This document shows positions 28,736 to 37,179 of a DNA stretch of 49,066 nucleotides, piece by piece; position 1 is the stretch's first letter, and each line of letters opens with the position of its first letter. This DNA is from a virus. Position numbers and translations under genes: made by a program. A model generated the notes under the pieces. The model ran no database searches. It saw nothing but the letters and a program-made list of their open reading frames with translations, and had not been told where the DNA came from. The stretch covers positions 1 to 49,066 of IMG/VR virus record IMGVR_UViG_3300033148_003596; one strand, given 5' to 3'.

Positions 28736-29848
28736 CTAATTCTCGATCTCTAGCCATTCGATGTGGCCCCAGTCGCCGACCTTGCACCGACCGATCAATT
28801 GTTTGTCGGGGTGTGCCGCCGACCTGAAGCCCTGATACCGCCACGCCACACCGCCCCATATAATATCATATTCATCGCTCGCCGGAAGATACCCTATAGG
28901 TGCGGCCTTTGCGATGGCCGCGTGAGGATTTAGGGGGATGATGTGGCGTTGCAGGTCTCTAGCAATCGCCATCCAAGGGTCAACCATCGCCTCGGCTATC
29001 CCCAGCATATCTCTCTGCTCATGATTGTACCCGCCCCACGGCGGCTCGAAACCAGACGTGAACAAAAACATCGCCTCGATATTCAGCATTCGCTGAGCCA
29101 TGCGTTCACCTTGTGCCACTTCCCCGAAATACGCTGACACTCCAGCTTTGCTATGGATATAAAAGTCACGCCAGCCCTGATAGGCTGGATGTCCAGCAAT
29201 CCCGCCGTCAACGCCCCACTCGGTGACCAGCACCTTCAGGCCGCGTATATCGGTTTTCTCGCCCCAATACTCCAAGTCACGCCGCACTCGCCCCAACGCA
29301 TGATAATCGCCCGTCGGCCCCTCTACATCAGGCCGCCAGTAGGCGTGCAAGCCGATATAATGCCCCTGTTTCAGCGCGGCCTCGATGACAGGCAGAAACT
29401 GCCGGACTTTCCAGCGTGTTACGTGCGAATCACCCGTCCCGTTGTCGTGTGGATTGCCTTCTGCCCATTCTAATACGGCCAGCTTGATCCCCTGTCTTGA
29501 CGCCTCGGCCATCGCCCCAAGGGTATAGTCACGCAATTGCACGATTCCCTCGTTCGAGTTACATTCTGGCTCATTTGCTAGAGAATAACACGTGGCCCAC
29601 CGCCGCTCGCCCCAACCGCCGACTCTTAGCATATTCTGAACAAAGTCAATACCGCCTTCTCGTCCGCGAATGATGTATTGGCTATCCAGGCTATCTGTCC
29701 AGATTCGAACCAGTTTATGAGCAATCTCAGGCATAGGATCGTCGGCTGGCGGATTCACCAGCTTGACCCACGACGCGCCTAGCGTTTGTATAGCGTCGCT
29801 CATCCACGGCTCAATCCGCTGTACGTGTAGGCTAGTTTTCGTCGTCAT
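28736..29848 (-). CDS. Glycoside-hydrolase-like (TIM barrel) lysin candidate
   Basis: 370 residues from ATG 29848 with GGAGGTTGGATAC. Residues 1-290 fit a clan-A-like beta/alpha barrel: an early strand WVKLVNPP, CYSLANEPE (86-94; N92-E93 as acid/base), LAVLEWAEG, YIGLHAYW (164-171) and VLVTEWGVDGG (206-216; E210 as nucleophile). The C-terminal 60 residues are a small beta-rich, tryptophan-containing module (WGGVAWRYQG, IGRCKVGDWGHIEWLEI) that could bind the cell wall. Its place before the holin suggests host-wall degradation. The substrate, peptidoglycan or other glycan, cannot be told. Confidence 0.75.
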   Translation of the reverse strand: MTTKTSLHVQRIEPWMSDAIQTLGASWVKLVNPPADDPMPEIAHKLVRIWTDSLDSQYIIRGREGGIDFVQNMLRVGGWGERRWATCYSLANEPECNSNEGIVQLRDYTLGAMAEASRQGIKLAVLEWAEGNPHDNGTGDSHVTRWKVRQFLPVIEAALKQGHYIGLHAYWRPDVEGPTGDYHALGRVRRDLEYWGEKTDIRGLKVLVTEWGVDGGIAGHPAYQGWRDFYIHSKAGVSAYFGEVAQGERMAQRMLNIEAMFLFTSGFEPPWGGYNHEQRDMLGIAEAMVDPWMAIARDLQRHIIPLNPHAAIAKAAPIGYLPASDEYDIIWGGVAWRYQGFRSAAHPDKQLIGRCKVGDWGHIEWLEIEN

Positions 29849-30572
29849 GTATCCAACCTCCAAATGAACTTACGATCCCGAAATGCACGTCATCCCCAAT
29901 CGGCATCACTACGATCCCTTGTGAGAACGTAAGGCAACGGTACGGCCCTACGATGAATTGCGGCCCCCATTGTAAGCCTAGCTGATACTTGTGCCCGGTT
30001 CGCCACAAAGGACTGGTAATGACCTCTTCCCACGGCTCGCCCTCGACCCGCAGGTTTGCGCGGGCGCACTTGGCGATCTCGGCCTTTTCCACATCAGTAG
30101 GCTCGATTATCGGCCACGGCCAACGAGACGGTGGTAACAGATTCGGATCAGGCGTCGGTGTAGCGAATATATGTTCCACAAGGACGATTTGGATAGGCCC
30201 GTACAACTTCCCCACCTCGGCCCCAACGCAAAACTCGATCTCCGTCTGCGTCCAGCGCACGATTCCGGCCCCGCCAACGCCGATGATCGTATACTGGTCA
30301 GGGACGCGAACGGAGAGGGTATAGCGCGTGTCTGGGGCCAAGCGTACATAGAACCCCCACGATCCGCTGGGGTTTGTTGTGCTCGAATGTTCACCCAGCG
30401 CAACGGTTACCTCTGCGACATTTATCCCTTCGGTTGTCTGTGCCGCCCCGTAAACCCATGATTCTGCCGCCAGCGGTAAAACCTCGCCCCCCGCTCGCGT
30501 CTGTATGACTATCAGCATACAGCATACAAGGACAATGAGTATCTGAATCAGCACATCAGTTCGTCGGCGCAT
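29832..30572 (-). CDS. Secreted protein with prealbumin-like region
   Basis: 246 residues. The signal peptide is MRRRTDVLIQILIVLVCCMLIVIQ. A carboxypeptidase-regulatory/Cna-B-like beta domain follows (INVAEVTVALGEHSSTTNPS; WGFYVRLAPDTRYTLSV, about 48-96), then a proline-rich linker (PTPDPNLLPPSRWPWP) and a final beta domain. It may bind host surface or remodel it; no catalytic motif is visible. It overlaps genes on both sides by 16-17 bases. Confidence 0.6.
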   Translation of the reverse strand: MRRRTDVLIQILIVLVCCMLIVIQTRAGGEVLPLAAESWVYGAAQTTEGINVAEVTVALGEHSSTTNPSGSWGFYVRLAPDTRYTLSVRVPDQYTIIGVGGAGIVRWTQTEIEFCVGAEVGKLYGPIQIVLVEHIFATPTPDPNLLPPSRWPWPIIEPTDVEKAEIAKCARANLRVEGEPWEEVITSPLWRTGHKYQLGLQWGPQFIVGPYRCLTFSQGIVVMPIGDDVHFGIVSSFGGWIHDDEN

Positions 30573-30735
30573 CTATCATCCGCTGTACCTTGACGAGCAG
30601 CGGCATTATAGTTTTCTGCCACTCGTCTCCATTCCATCGGCTATTGTATAGTACCCGCGAGATGAGCTGTAACTCCTCGGTTGTCAGCTCTTCCGTCTTG
30701 ATCTCTTTCTTATCCTCTTTCTTATTCTCTGTCAT
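30556..30735 (-). CDS. Small charged protein, 59 residues
   Basis: ATG 30735 with GGGGGGAAC. A charged N-terminus (MTENKKEDKKEIKTEELT) leads to a helical end (NSRWNGDEWQKTIMPLLVKV). It overlaps both neighbours. Of unknown function; it may be a chaperone-like partner of the fibre genes. Confidence 0.5.
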   Translation of the reverse strand: MTENKKEDKKEIKTEELTTEELQLISRVLYNSRWNGDEWQKTIMPLLVKVQRMIDAPTN

Positions 30736-31018
30736 GTTCCCCCCTATTCACTACGCTAGTAAAACTCTCGATGGCTGCATCCCTTGCATCGTTCGTGGCC
30801 TTCATCGCTTCATAACTTTTCACCACCTCGTCCACAAAGTCCGCGATGACCTTCTCCATCCACTCCTTTTTGGTGCAGATAGCCATTGGAGAGACTTCGC
30901 CCTCTATGGCTTCTGGTACCCGGCCCTTGTACATTGCATCAAAGGCATCCTCTGCTCTTGTTGCTGCGCCCGCCCTGATTGTCGTTATCAAGTCCATTTC
31001 CTTCGCTATCGGTTCCAT
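30722..31018 (-). CDS. Unknown helical protein, 98 residues
   Basis: ATG 31018 with AAGGAGGAATC. Helical and acidic, with ATRAEDAFDAMYKGRVPEAI. It follows the large fibre. The position suits a fibre-assembly accessory factor, but the family is not recognised. Confidence 0.55.
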   Translation of the reverse strand: MEPIAKEMDLITTIRAGAATRAEDAFDAMYKGRVPEAIEGEVSPMAICTKKEWMEKVIADFVDEVVKSYEAMKATNDARDAAIESFTSVVNRGEHDRE

Positions 31019-31027
31019 GATTCCTCC

Positions 31028-34000
31028 TTATGCCGCTGTGAACATTTTATCTACAGTATAATGCGTATGCCAGTCTAGTACAAGTATCTCGCCATCTATT
31101 TCTGTTCCAGCGGCAGCGACACGCCGCAGTCGAAACGCGAGCAAGTCGTGAGCTAGAATAACGTCTCCTGCGTCTATATTATAGTCAATGGTGAATACCA
31201 CTTCGTACAAGTGGTACTGCGTGCCATCTGTGATGTTCGTTTCTACAGTGGTATCATGCGTAGTATCTGGTAGAACTTCATCAACACTTGCTTGATTCCA
31301 ACTCAGTTGGAAATTGAAACTATCGTTCACATCCTCGGCAGCAGCGAGGCAAACGAGAAAGTGTACTGTGATGTCAGATGCCCCATCCCATCGCCCAGGG
31401 ACGCTCTCTCTGAAGAAAAGCTCTTCATGGTCACTGTTCCAAATCGGCATAGAATATCCAAAGAACGCCCCTCGCTGTATCTGAACTGGAACAGTGTTTT
31501 TCTTGACCTCATCTACGTTAACCTCTGGTCTTAAAGTGAGTATCCGTTTCGCTGTTCCTTCTAAGGTCACGACGCCCGCATTGCTTATTAGAAGTTGATT
31601 TGTTCCATCTCCGAATCTATGAGCTGATGTGGCTCGATAGTCCATATAGCCATCGGCCAGAGAGTCGATGTACTCATTCTTATCATCCTGTGTGAATGCT
31701 ATTTTGTCCTTTACGAGGACATCACCGTTGATTTCTACTCTGGCAGAAGGGGCAGGCTCGTTAACCCCAATACCCCCATCATGGTGAAGAACTAACTGAT
31801 TTGTGTTTAGCGCGGTTGGACCATAAGTCTCCATTTTTAGATTCGTTGGGACTCTTGTGATTACAGCCCCGTCTTGCGTTGCCGTTATAACAGCCCCCAA
31901 ATCGAAAACTGGAGTTTGGTCTACTCCGCGAAACTGTATTGCTCCAAGTACATCTCCGTCATCAGTTTGAACAGGGACCAGAGCATCAGTATTAGATTTT
32001 CTTATCCGAATAACAGAATAAGAAATGCCATTATCATAGGTATCCACATAAAAGGCGTTTCTGGCATTGGATTTAGCTGTGTGTAATACTGCATCCGGCT
32101 CAATCCCGATGCCGACGTTGCCGTCTTTATCAACGACACTCATCACTGCCCCAGCACTGTCTCGCCACTCAGACAGATTTGCTGTTTGAGCAGCAGAGGC
32201 TTTGATAATCTGTCCGATGACGGCTGCCCCCGATGTCTGGATGTGGTGCTGGGCGAGGGGGGTGGCTTCGTTGATGCCGACGTCGCCGTTTCCGGTTATT
32301 CTCACTACCTCTCTGGCGTTTGTTGTTTGAGTACTGGTATGAAAAGTTATATCTCCATACCAACCAACCGCATCGGCTCCCTGACTAACGATTTTCGTAT
32401 TCCAGATATGGGCAAGCCCATCATTTTTTACCGATTCTATGTATGAGCTACGGTAAACCCAGCTAGTTTCATATATCCCCAGCTTGCGACCGGTATCATA
32501 ATCTACCCTAAGAGAACCTACCACATCTAATTTATTATCCGGGTTCGCCGACCCTATGCCGACATCGCAGCCCATAATCTCTAGGTAGTTGTTCGTATCA
32601 TCAAAAGTTATCAGTGGCCCAGCGGCTTGGCCTATCGTTCCCCCATCGTCCATGACGATGGCTGTGGTAACTGCTAGGTTCTCGAAATAGCCATAGTCCC
32701 ACCTGTCAGCATCCAGGCCAAGCGTCCCCGTCCCGCCGTTCGGGATGACATCATCGTTGGCGTTGGTGGAATGAAGTGTCGTTCCTGTGCGCGTCCAGTT
32801 CGCACCAGCAGCAGGCAAGTCAGCTGCTACCAATGCGCGAAACACCCCGCGAGTGCCGTCGCCAATCAACACATGCCGGTTAGCAGCGGTATCGTTAATC
32901 ATCAGCCCAGAGCCAGCGTGAATGTTTATATCACCGCCAGCGTCTATCAGGTGCGCTGGTGCGGTATCGTTGAGTCCCAGGAATCCAGCATTTGTGATCG
33001 TCAGCAGCGTGCCAGCCCCGACATTCCCGCTGTTTGTACTTAGCTTGAACTTGCTGGCATCCGAGACATCTATCCCAAGCGAATACGCCTGCCCACCCGT
33101 GAGCATCCACCGCATCGCGGCGTCGCCCGTTGCGTGATCCTGCTCTATCGAGAACTGCGGAACCGTGGTGCTGACGTTTTCATATATCTCTACGTTGGTC
33201 GCTGGATTCGTTGAACCGAACCCCGCCCTACCATCAATTAGCATCGTAAAGACGGTATTCGTATTTACGTTGCCCCCACTTGACAATTTCCACTTGTCTG
33301 AGTCAGAGTTGTCAATACCGTGTGACCAACTTTGCCCGCCAGTTAGCAAGTAGCGAATGGCGGCATCACCCGCGCCATCTTGTTCTATTCTCACCGCGGG
33401 TTCTGTATCGGCGTTATCCTCGTAAACATGGAAGTTCGTGACGGGGACTATCCCCACACCGACGTGATCTGCAATGTTCGTTGGATACAGATCAGTGCCC
33501 ACCCGCGTCCAATGCGAGCCTATGGTTGGCAGGTCAGCAGCGACAAGCGCTCTAAACACCCCGCGAGTACCGTCACCAATCAACACATGCCGGTTAGCAG
33601 CAGCATCGTTAATCATCAGGCCGCTGCCAGCATGGATATTGATATCGCCGTTCACATCTAACTTATGCCCCGGCGCGTTATCACCTATGCCAACATTATC
33701 GCCAGGAACAGTCGTATGAACAATGGCTCCGACGTGTGTCCAGCCTGCCGCGACAGCGATGATCGACTTGATAATCGAGTGCAGGAACCGGCAATCATCT
33801 ATCTCGATCCATTCATTCCCAAGTGTCGGGTCGTTCTGCAATGCCCAGCACGGTCTTGCGTAGGCGGTGTTCTTTATCCAGGCCACGTCACCAGCCGGGC
33901 CGATGGTCTTGACCTGTCTTGCCCACACCACCCCAGGCATATCGTTCGCCAATGCCCAGACCGTTCCTAGGTATGCCTTGGCCGAATCATAGCAGAGCGC

Positions 34001-34363
34001 CCCCATGCTGTAGCGGCTATTGCCTGTTAGACCACGCGCCTTGCACTCAATATCATAGTCATTGTCTTCATCAACCGGCATATATCTCAAAGTGCACATG
34101 GTCGGCCCCACAGCCGCACCCGTGGCTCCGCCTCTTAGACAATACTTCCCCGCAACCCCGTTTGCCTCCCTACTCCAGTAGGCTGTGCCTGTCATCGAGT
34201 AGACTTCCCAGCCTTCAGGGAACGGATCACCCCCCAACTGGAATTGCCCGTTCCAAATCCCGAAATCGCCAATCGGCTCGTGCATGTACTGATAGCCGTT
34301 CCGAATCATATCAGGCGCGAGGATGTCTAGTAGGTTGTTGTTCCGGTGTTGTATAGATGGCAT
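31028..34363 (-). CDS. Large tail fibre / receptor-binding protein, 1111 residues
   Basis: The N-terminal 220 residues contain a carbohydrate-binding-like jelly-roll segment (EGWEVYSMTGTAYWSR; GKYCLRGGA; YDIECKARG). The rest is built of repeats of the type VGIG-n-P-n-KLDV-n-G and IGDGTRGVFRALVAADLP, as in long phage fibres. One 126-base unit is nearly duplicated (32811-32936 and 33525-33650). The C-terminal 150 residues form a beta-sandwich-like head (VPVQIQRGAFFGYSMPIW; FQLSWNQASVDEVLPDTTH). The start has GGGGGTGTAGA. It would be the adsorption fibre at the tail tip. Confidence 0.8.
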   Translation of the reverse strand: MPSIQHRNNNLLDILAPDMIRNGYQYMHEPIGDFGIWNGQFQLGGDPFPEGWEVYSMTGTAYWSREANGVAGKYCLRGGATGAAVGPTMCTLRYMPVDEDNDYDIECKARGLTGNSRYSMGALCYDSAKAYLGTVWALANDMPGVVWARQVKTIGPAGDVAWIKNTAYARPCWALQNDPTLGNEWIEIDDCRFLHSIIKSIIAVAAGWTHVGAIVHTTVPGDNVGIGDNAPGHKLDVNGDINIHAGSGLMINDAAANRHVLIGDGTRGVFRALVAADLPTIGSHWTRVGTDLYPTNIADHVGVGIVPVTNFHVYEDNADTEPAVRIEQDGAGDAAIRYLLTGGQSWSHGIDNSDSDKWKLSSGGNVNTNTVFTMLIDGRAGFGSTNPATNVEIYENVSTTVPQFSIEQDHATGDAAMRWMLTGGQAYSLGIDVSDASKFKLSTNSGNVGAGTLLTITNAGFLGLNDTAPAHLIDAGGDINIHAGSGLMINDTAANRHVLIGDGTRGVFRALVAADLPAAGANWTRTGTTLHSTNANDDVIPNGGTGTLGLDADRWDYGYFENLAVTTAIVMDDGGTIGQAAGPLITFDDTNNYLEIMGCDVGIGSANPDNKLDVVGSLRVDYDTGRKLGIYETSWVYRSSYIESVKNDGLAHIWNTKIVSQGADAVGWYGDITFHTSTQTTNAREVVRITGNGDVGINEATPLAQHHIQTSGAAVIGQIIKASAAQTANLSEWRDSAGAVMSVVDKDGNVGIGIEPDAVLHTAKSNARNAFYVDTYDNGISYSVIRIRKSNTDALVPVQTDDGDVLGAIQFRGVDQTPVFDLGAVITATQDGAVITRVPTNLKMETYGPTALNTNQLVLHHDGGIGVNEPAPSARVEINGDVLVKDKIAFTQDDKNEYIDSLADGYMDYRATSAHRFGDGTNQLLISNAGVVTLEGTAKRILTLRPEVNVDEVKKNTVPVQIQRGAFFGYSMPIWNSDHEELFFRESVPGRWDGASDITVHFLVCLAAAEDVNDSFNFQLSWNQASVDEVLPDTTHDTTVETNITDGTQYHLYEVVFTIDYNIDAGDVILAHDLLAFRLRRVAAAGTEIDGEILVLDWHTHYTVDKMFTAA
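32811..32936 (-). repeat. 126-bp fibre repeat, copy 1
   Basis: Encodes INIHAGSGLMIND and IGDGTRGVFRALVAADLP. Closely similar in base sequence to 33525-33650, with a long identical core around AATCAACACATGCCGGTTAG. A recent internal duplication. Confidence 0.8.
33525..33650 (-). repeat. 126-bp fibre repeat, copy 2
   Basis: Partner of 32811-32936; same protein motif. Confidence 0.8.
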
Positions 34364-34364
34364 T

Positions 34365-35708
34365 CTACACCCCCAACCCCATTAGCCCGAGTTTGCTTAG
34401 CTTTTGGTCGATAGTGTAAACTCGTGAGCCAATCAATTCGATCTGTCGTGGCATCGTGTAGGTGACTGTCTCGATGAACATAGCGCGTGGATCGTCTGCT
34501 GGCGGTTGGCTTACGTCCGTTCCCACCAACAGATCGGGGAATAGCAGCCACCGTCCAGGGCACACGCGCCACGGCAAGACCTCATCTCCATGAATTGTCA
34601 TAACCCGTTGCTCAGTATCCCGCAGATATTGCAGATACTCGATTTCAGTAGGTGCGGAACCGTAGGTCACGTATCGCCCATTGCCCACACTGAACAGATA
34701 CCGCGCGTCAGTCGCGTCGCCCATGGCGACCATGCCACGAATCAGCGACCACGCATCCCTGTCCTCGTTCTCGTACCGCACAACTTGCAGAGTGTTCGTC
34801 GCTATGGTAGCATTCGACGACGCAAACAACCCGTCTGGGCTGGCGTCGAGAATATCTGCCATTTTATCGTCAAGATCATACTCGCCTGTATTTGTCACCT
34901 GTCGATAGGGATAATCGAGTTTGTGGACATATCCCAGACAATTGACTGTTAGACTGGGTGCGCCGCTCCCCCCTGTACTCCACTTTTTCGTCGGCTGTGG
35001 TAACGCGTGCTCTGCAAGCCACGTATCGCGTATCTGGTCGGCAAGGCCATCCGCAACGCCGCCAGTCGAAAGCGTTTTGTATAGCGTGCCATACAATGCC
35101 TGGGAGTCGGCGTCGCTCGCATAGTCCGTAAAGGTCCGTTCCCCCATTGTCGGCGGTGTGGTTGTCGTATCTACTGTCGAATAGCCCAGTTTCACCTTAT
35201 TGCCGACCTCTGAAAGCGGCCCGACCGAGAAGGCAAACCCGCCGACGTTGATCGTGATTTGATCGACAAAGCCCTCCCACACGATCTCCAGGGCTGCGTC
35301 ATGGACTTCTACGTGCTGATTTAACGCGTTCGGTATCCACGCCTCCAACTCTGCGAGACTCCCGACAACGGCAAATTGCATATCCCAATAACCGCCTAAA
35401 GCCTCGATCTTGTGTTGATAGATCGTAGGCGCTCGCACTTGCCGGACGTGTTGCCCCTTCGGGCTGTAGCTGACGCCAGGATTGAGATTCGGCGTGTATA
35501 GGTCAATGACCAGGCCCTGTGCCCTTGCGGTCGTCGATAGCTTAGGTGCGATGAAAACGGTAGGTGGCGGCAACGGCACACCTGCCCCCATGAACACAGG
35601 AGGCATTTCCCCCGCCATCCACGCGACAAATGGATCGACATCACCCAGCGGGGCTAGTGGCGGTTCTTCGTCCGCCATCCAGAACCCAAATGTCCCGGGA
35701 TCTTCCAT
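34365..35708 (-). CDS. Tail protein (hub / distal-tail type candidate), 447 residues
   Basis: Begins MEDPGTFGFWMADEEPPLAP, a proline- and acid-rich leader. Then comes a beta-rich domain typical of baseplate-hub or minor tail proteins: LVIDLYTPNLNPGVSYSPKG, VEVHDAALEIVWEGFVDQIT (resembling the strand-turn used to sense field-of-view in hub proteins), then LDDKMADILDASPDGLFAS. The start has GAGGTGACGACG and lies two bases past the beta-helix gene. A minor tail role between the fibre and the large tail protein is inferred from order. Confidence 0.65.
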   Translation of the reverse strand: MEDPGTFGFWMADEEPPLAPLGDVDPFVAWMAGEMPPVFMGAGVPLPPPTVFIAPKLSTTARAQGLVIDLYTPNLNPGVSYSPKGQHVRQVRAPTIYQHKIEALGGYWDMQFAVVGSLAELEAWIPNALNQHVEVHDAALEIVWEGFVDQITINVGGFAFSVGPLSEVGNKVKLGYSTVDTTTTPPTMGERTFTDYASDADSQALYGTLYKTLSTGGVADGLADQIRDTWLAEHALPQPTKKWSTGGSGAPSLTVNCLGYVHKLDYPYRQVTNTGEYDLDDKMADILDASPDGLFASSNATIATNTLQVVRYENEDRDAWSLIRGMVAMGDATDARYLFSVGNGRYVTYGSAPTEIEYLQYLRDTEQRVMTIHGDEVLPWRVCPGRWLLFPDLLVGTDVSQPPADDPRAMFIETVTYTMPRQIELIGSRVYTIDQKLSKLGLMGLGV

Positions 35709-35709
35709 G

Positions 35710-37179
35710 CTACGTCGTCACCTCTACGTCGGCCCAAAACATCTCGCCATTCGCGCTAGTATCCCGTGATTCTAGGCGTATTCGGCAAATGCCCTTGCTT
35801 GTTGGCGTAAATGATGCCGTCAACTCCTCCCAGTTCGCCGCTGCCCCTACCATCGTGGCTGTTAGGTCAGCTACGCCAGGGATGTTCGTAACCACCATGC
35901 GCGGCAGGTTGCCTGTGTAGTTCGCGTCATAATAGCCCCAAACCGTGATTTTCGTGAGCACCGTTCCCACTGGCACGAAAATATCATGGTATCCAGCCCC
36001 TGCAATCTGCAACGAGCTCGGCGCTGTATGAACTGTGATAGTGTCCTCTTCCCCTCTAGCCCTTGCTTCGACTGCTCCAGCGTCGTCGGTATTGCGCATC
36101 ATGGGCCTTGGGTTCCCGTATAAATCATCGGCCGGCGCGTATGCAGAAGCAGCAAATCCAATAGCAGGATTGGGCGGTATTGGTTCCCACGGTTTCCAGG
36201 GTGACCACCCCATGAGACCATACCAGGATATGTCCGCTATTCCACCCATTAGTGGCGGGGCCACTGTTGAGTCGCTATTACCACCAGGAGTCACATTGAT
36301 ATAAAGGGCGTCATAGCAGGCTTGGAATATGTTATAATCCTCTAGACAAGTGCCCGCTGCGCCGTTGCCATAGATACCAACTTCGCAACCGCTAAAAATG
36401 CAGTTGTATACTGTACAGGGATTACCTGCATCTACCATCCCCTCAAATACCACGGCATACTTGAGACCAAAGAAGGTGCAATTCAGAATATCTATTCCGC
36501 TCACGCCAAAAGCACCCGCCCCTCCGCTATCAAGGTGAAAGCCCCATCGAACGCTGCCATAGCCGGAGCAGAAAAACGTGCAGTTACGCACAACCAGTTT
36601 TAGGTCATAGTTGGCCACATCATTTTTTTCATAAAATAGCTGCACAGCACCCACAAACATACAGTATTCAAATATGATCCCAAAGGTAGCTGGAGTTAGT
36701 CCATCATTTAATGCTACACTAAATGCCCCATCCATGTCATCATGGCCGTTCCACATAACGCACCGGGTGAACTTCCATCCCTCGTATGCCCAATCTGTAT
36801 CCCCAGCAGTATGCCCTACCGCAGCCGTTGTCCCGGCGGCGAAAATGACATCTTGCCACCAGTTAAAACTAGAATAGTTCATGTCCAGGCAAAACTCCCG
36901 TACCGCCGCTGCATTGTCCGCATCGTGTGCAGTGATAACAACGAGTCCGGGATCTCCTGTATTCTCGCCCGTTACATCCCCAACCCACTTGATCTCATTG
37001 CCATTTGTTCCGTTAGTGTCTATCGTGACCATTTCTCGATACGTTCCGCTGCCAATGTAAACCGTATCTCCTGCCGCCACATTGTTCGCCGCATGATCTA
37101 TTGTCAACCACGCCTGGGCAGGTGATAACCCCGTGTTCCCATCGTTTCCCATGCTGGCCCTAACATAATATGTTGTCAT
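35710..37179 (-). CDS. Right-handed beta-helix tail protein, 489 residues
   Basis: Starts MTTYYVRASMGNDGNTGLSP, a DUF1565-type head of parallel beta-helix proteins. It is followed by regular coils: AGDTVYIGSGTYREMVTI, LKLVVRNCTFFCSGYGSVRW, GIDILNCTFFGLKYAVVFEG, CTVYNCIFSGCEVGIYGNG. The C-terminus is a beta-sandwich (FVPVGTVLTKITVWGYYDAN). Such coils carry polysaccharide-lyase or hydrolase activity in phage tailspikes. No catalytic set can be singled out here, so it may be structural or a depolymerase. Confidence 0.75.
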   Translation of the reverse strand: MTTYYVRASMGNDGNTGLSPAQAWLTIDHAANNVAAGDTVYIGSGTYREMVTIDTNGTNGNEIKWVGDVTGENTGDPGLVVITAHDADNAAAVREFCLDMNYSSFNWWQDVIFAAGTTAAVGHTAGDTDWAYEGWKFTRCVMWNGHDDMDGAFSVALNDGLTPATFGIIFEYCMFVGAVQLFYEKNDVANYDLKLVVRNCTFFCSGYGSVRWGFHLDSGGAGAFGVSGIDILNCTFFGLKYAVVFEGMVDAGNPCTVYNCIFSGCEVGIYGNGAAGTCLEDYNIFQACYDALYINVTPGGNSDSTVAPPLMGGIADISWYGLMGWSPWKPWEPIPPNPAIGFAASAYAPADDLYGNPRPMMRNTDDAGAVEARARGEEDTITVHTAPSSLQIAGAGYHDIFVPVGTVLTKITVWGYYDANYTGNLPRMVVTNIPGVADLTATMVGAAANWEELTASFTPTSKGICRIRLESRDTSANGEMFWADVEVTT

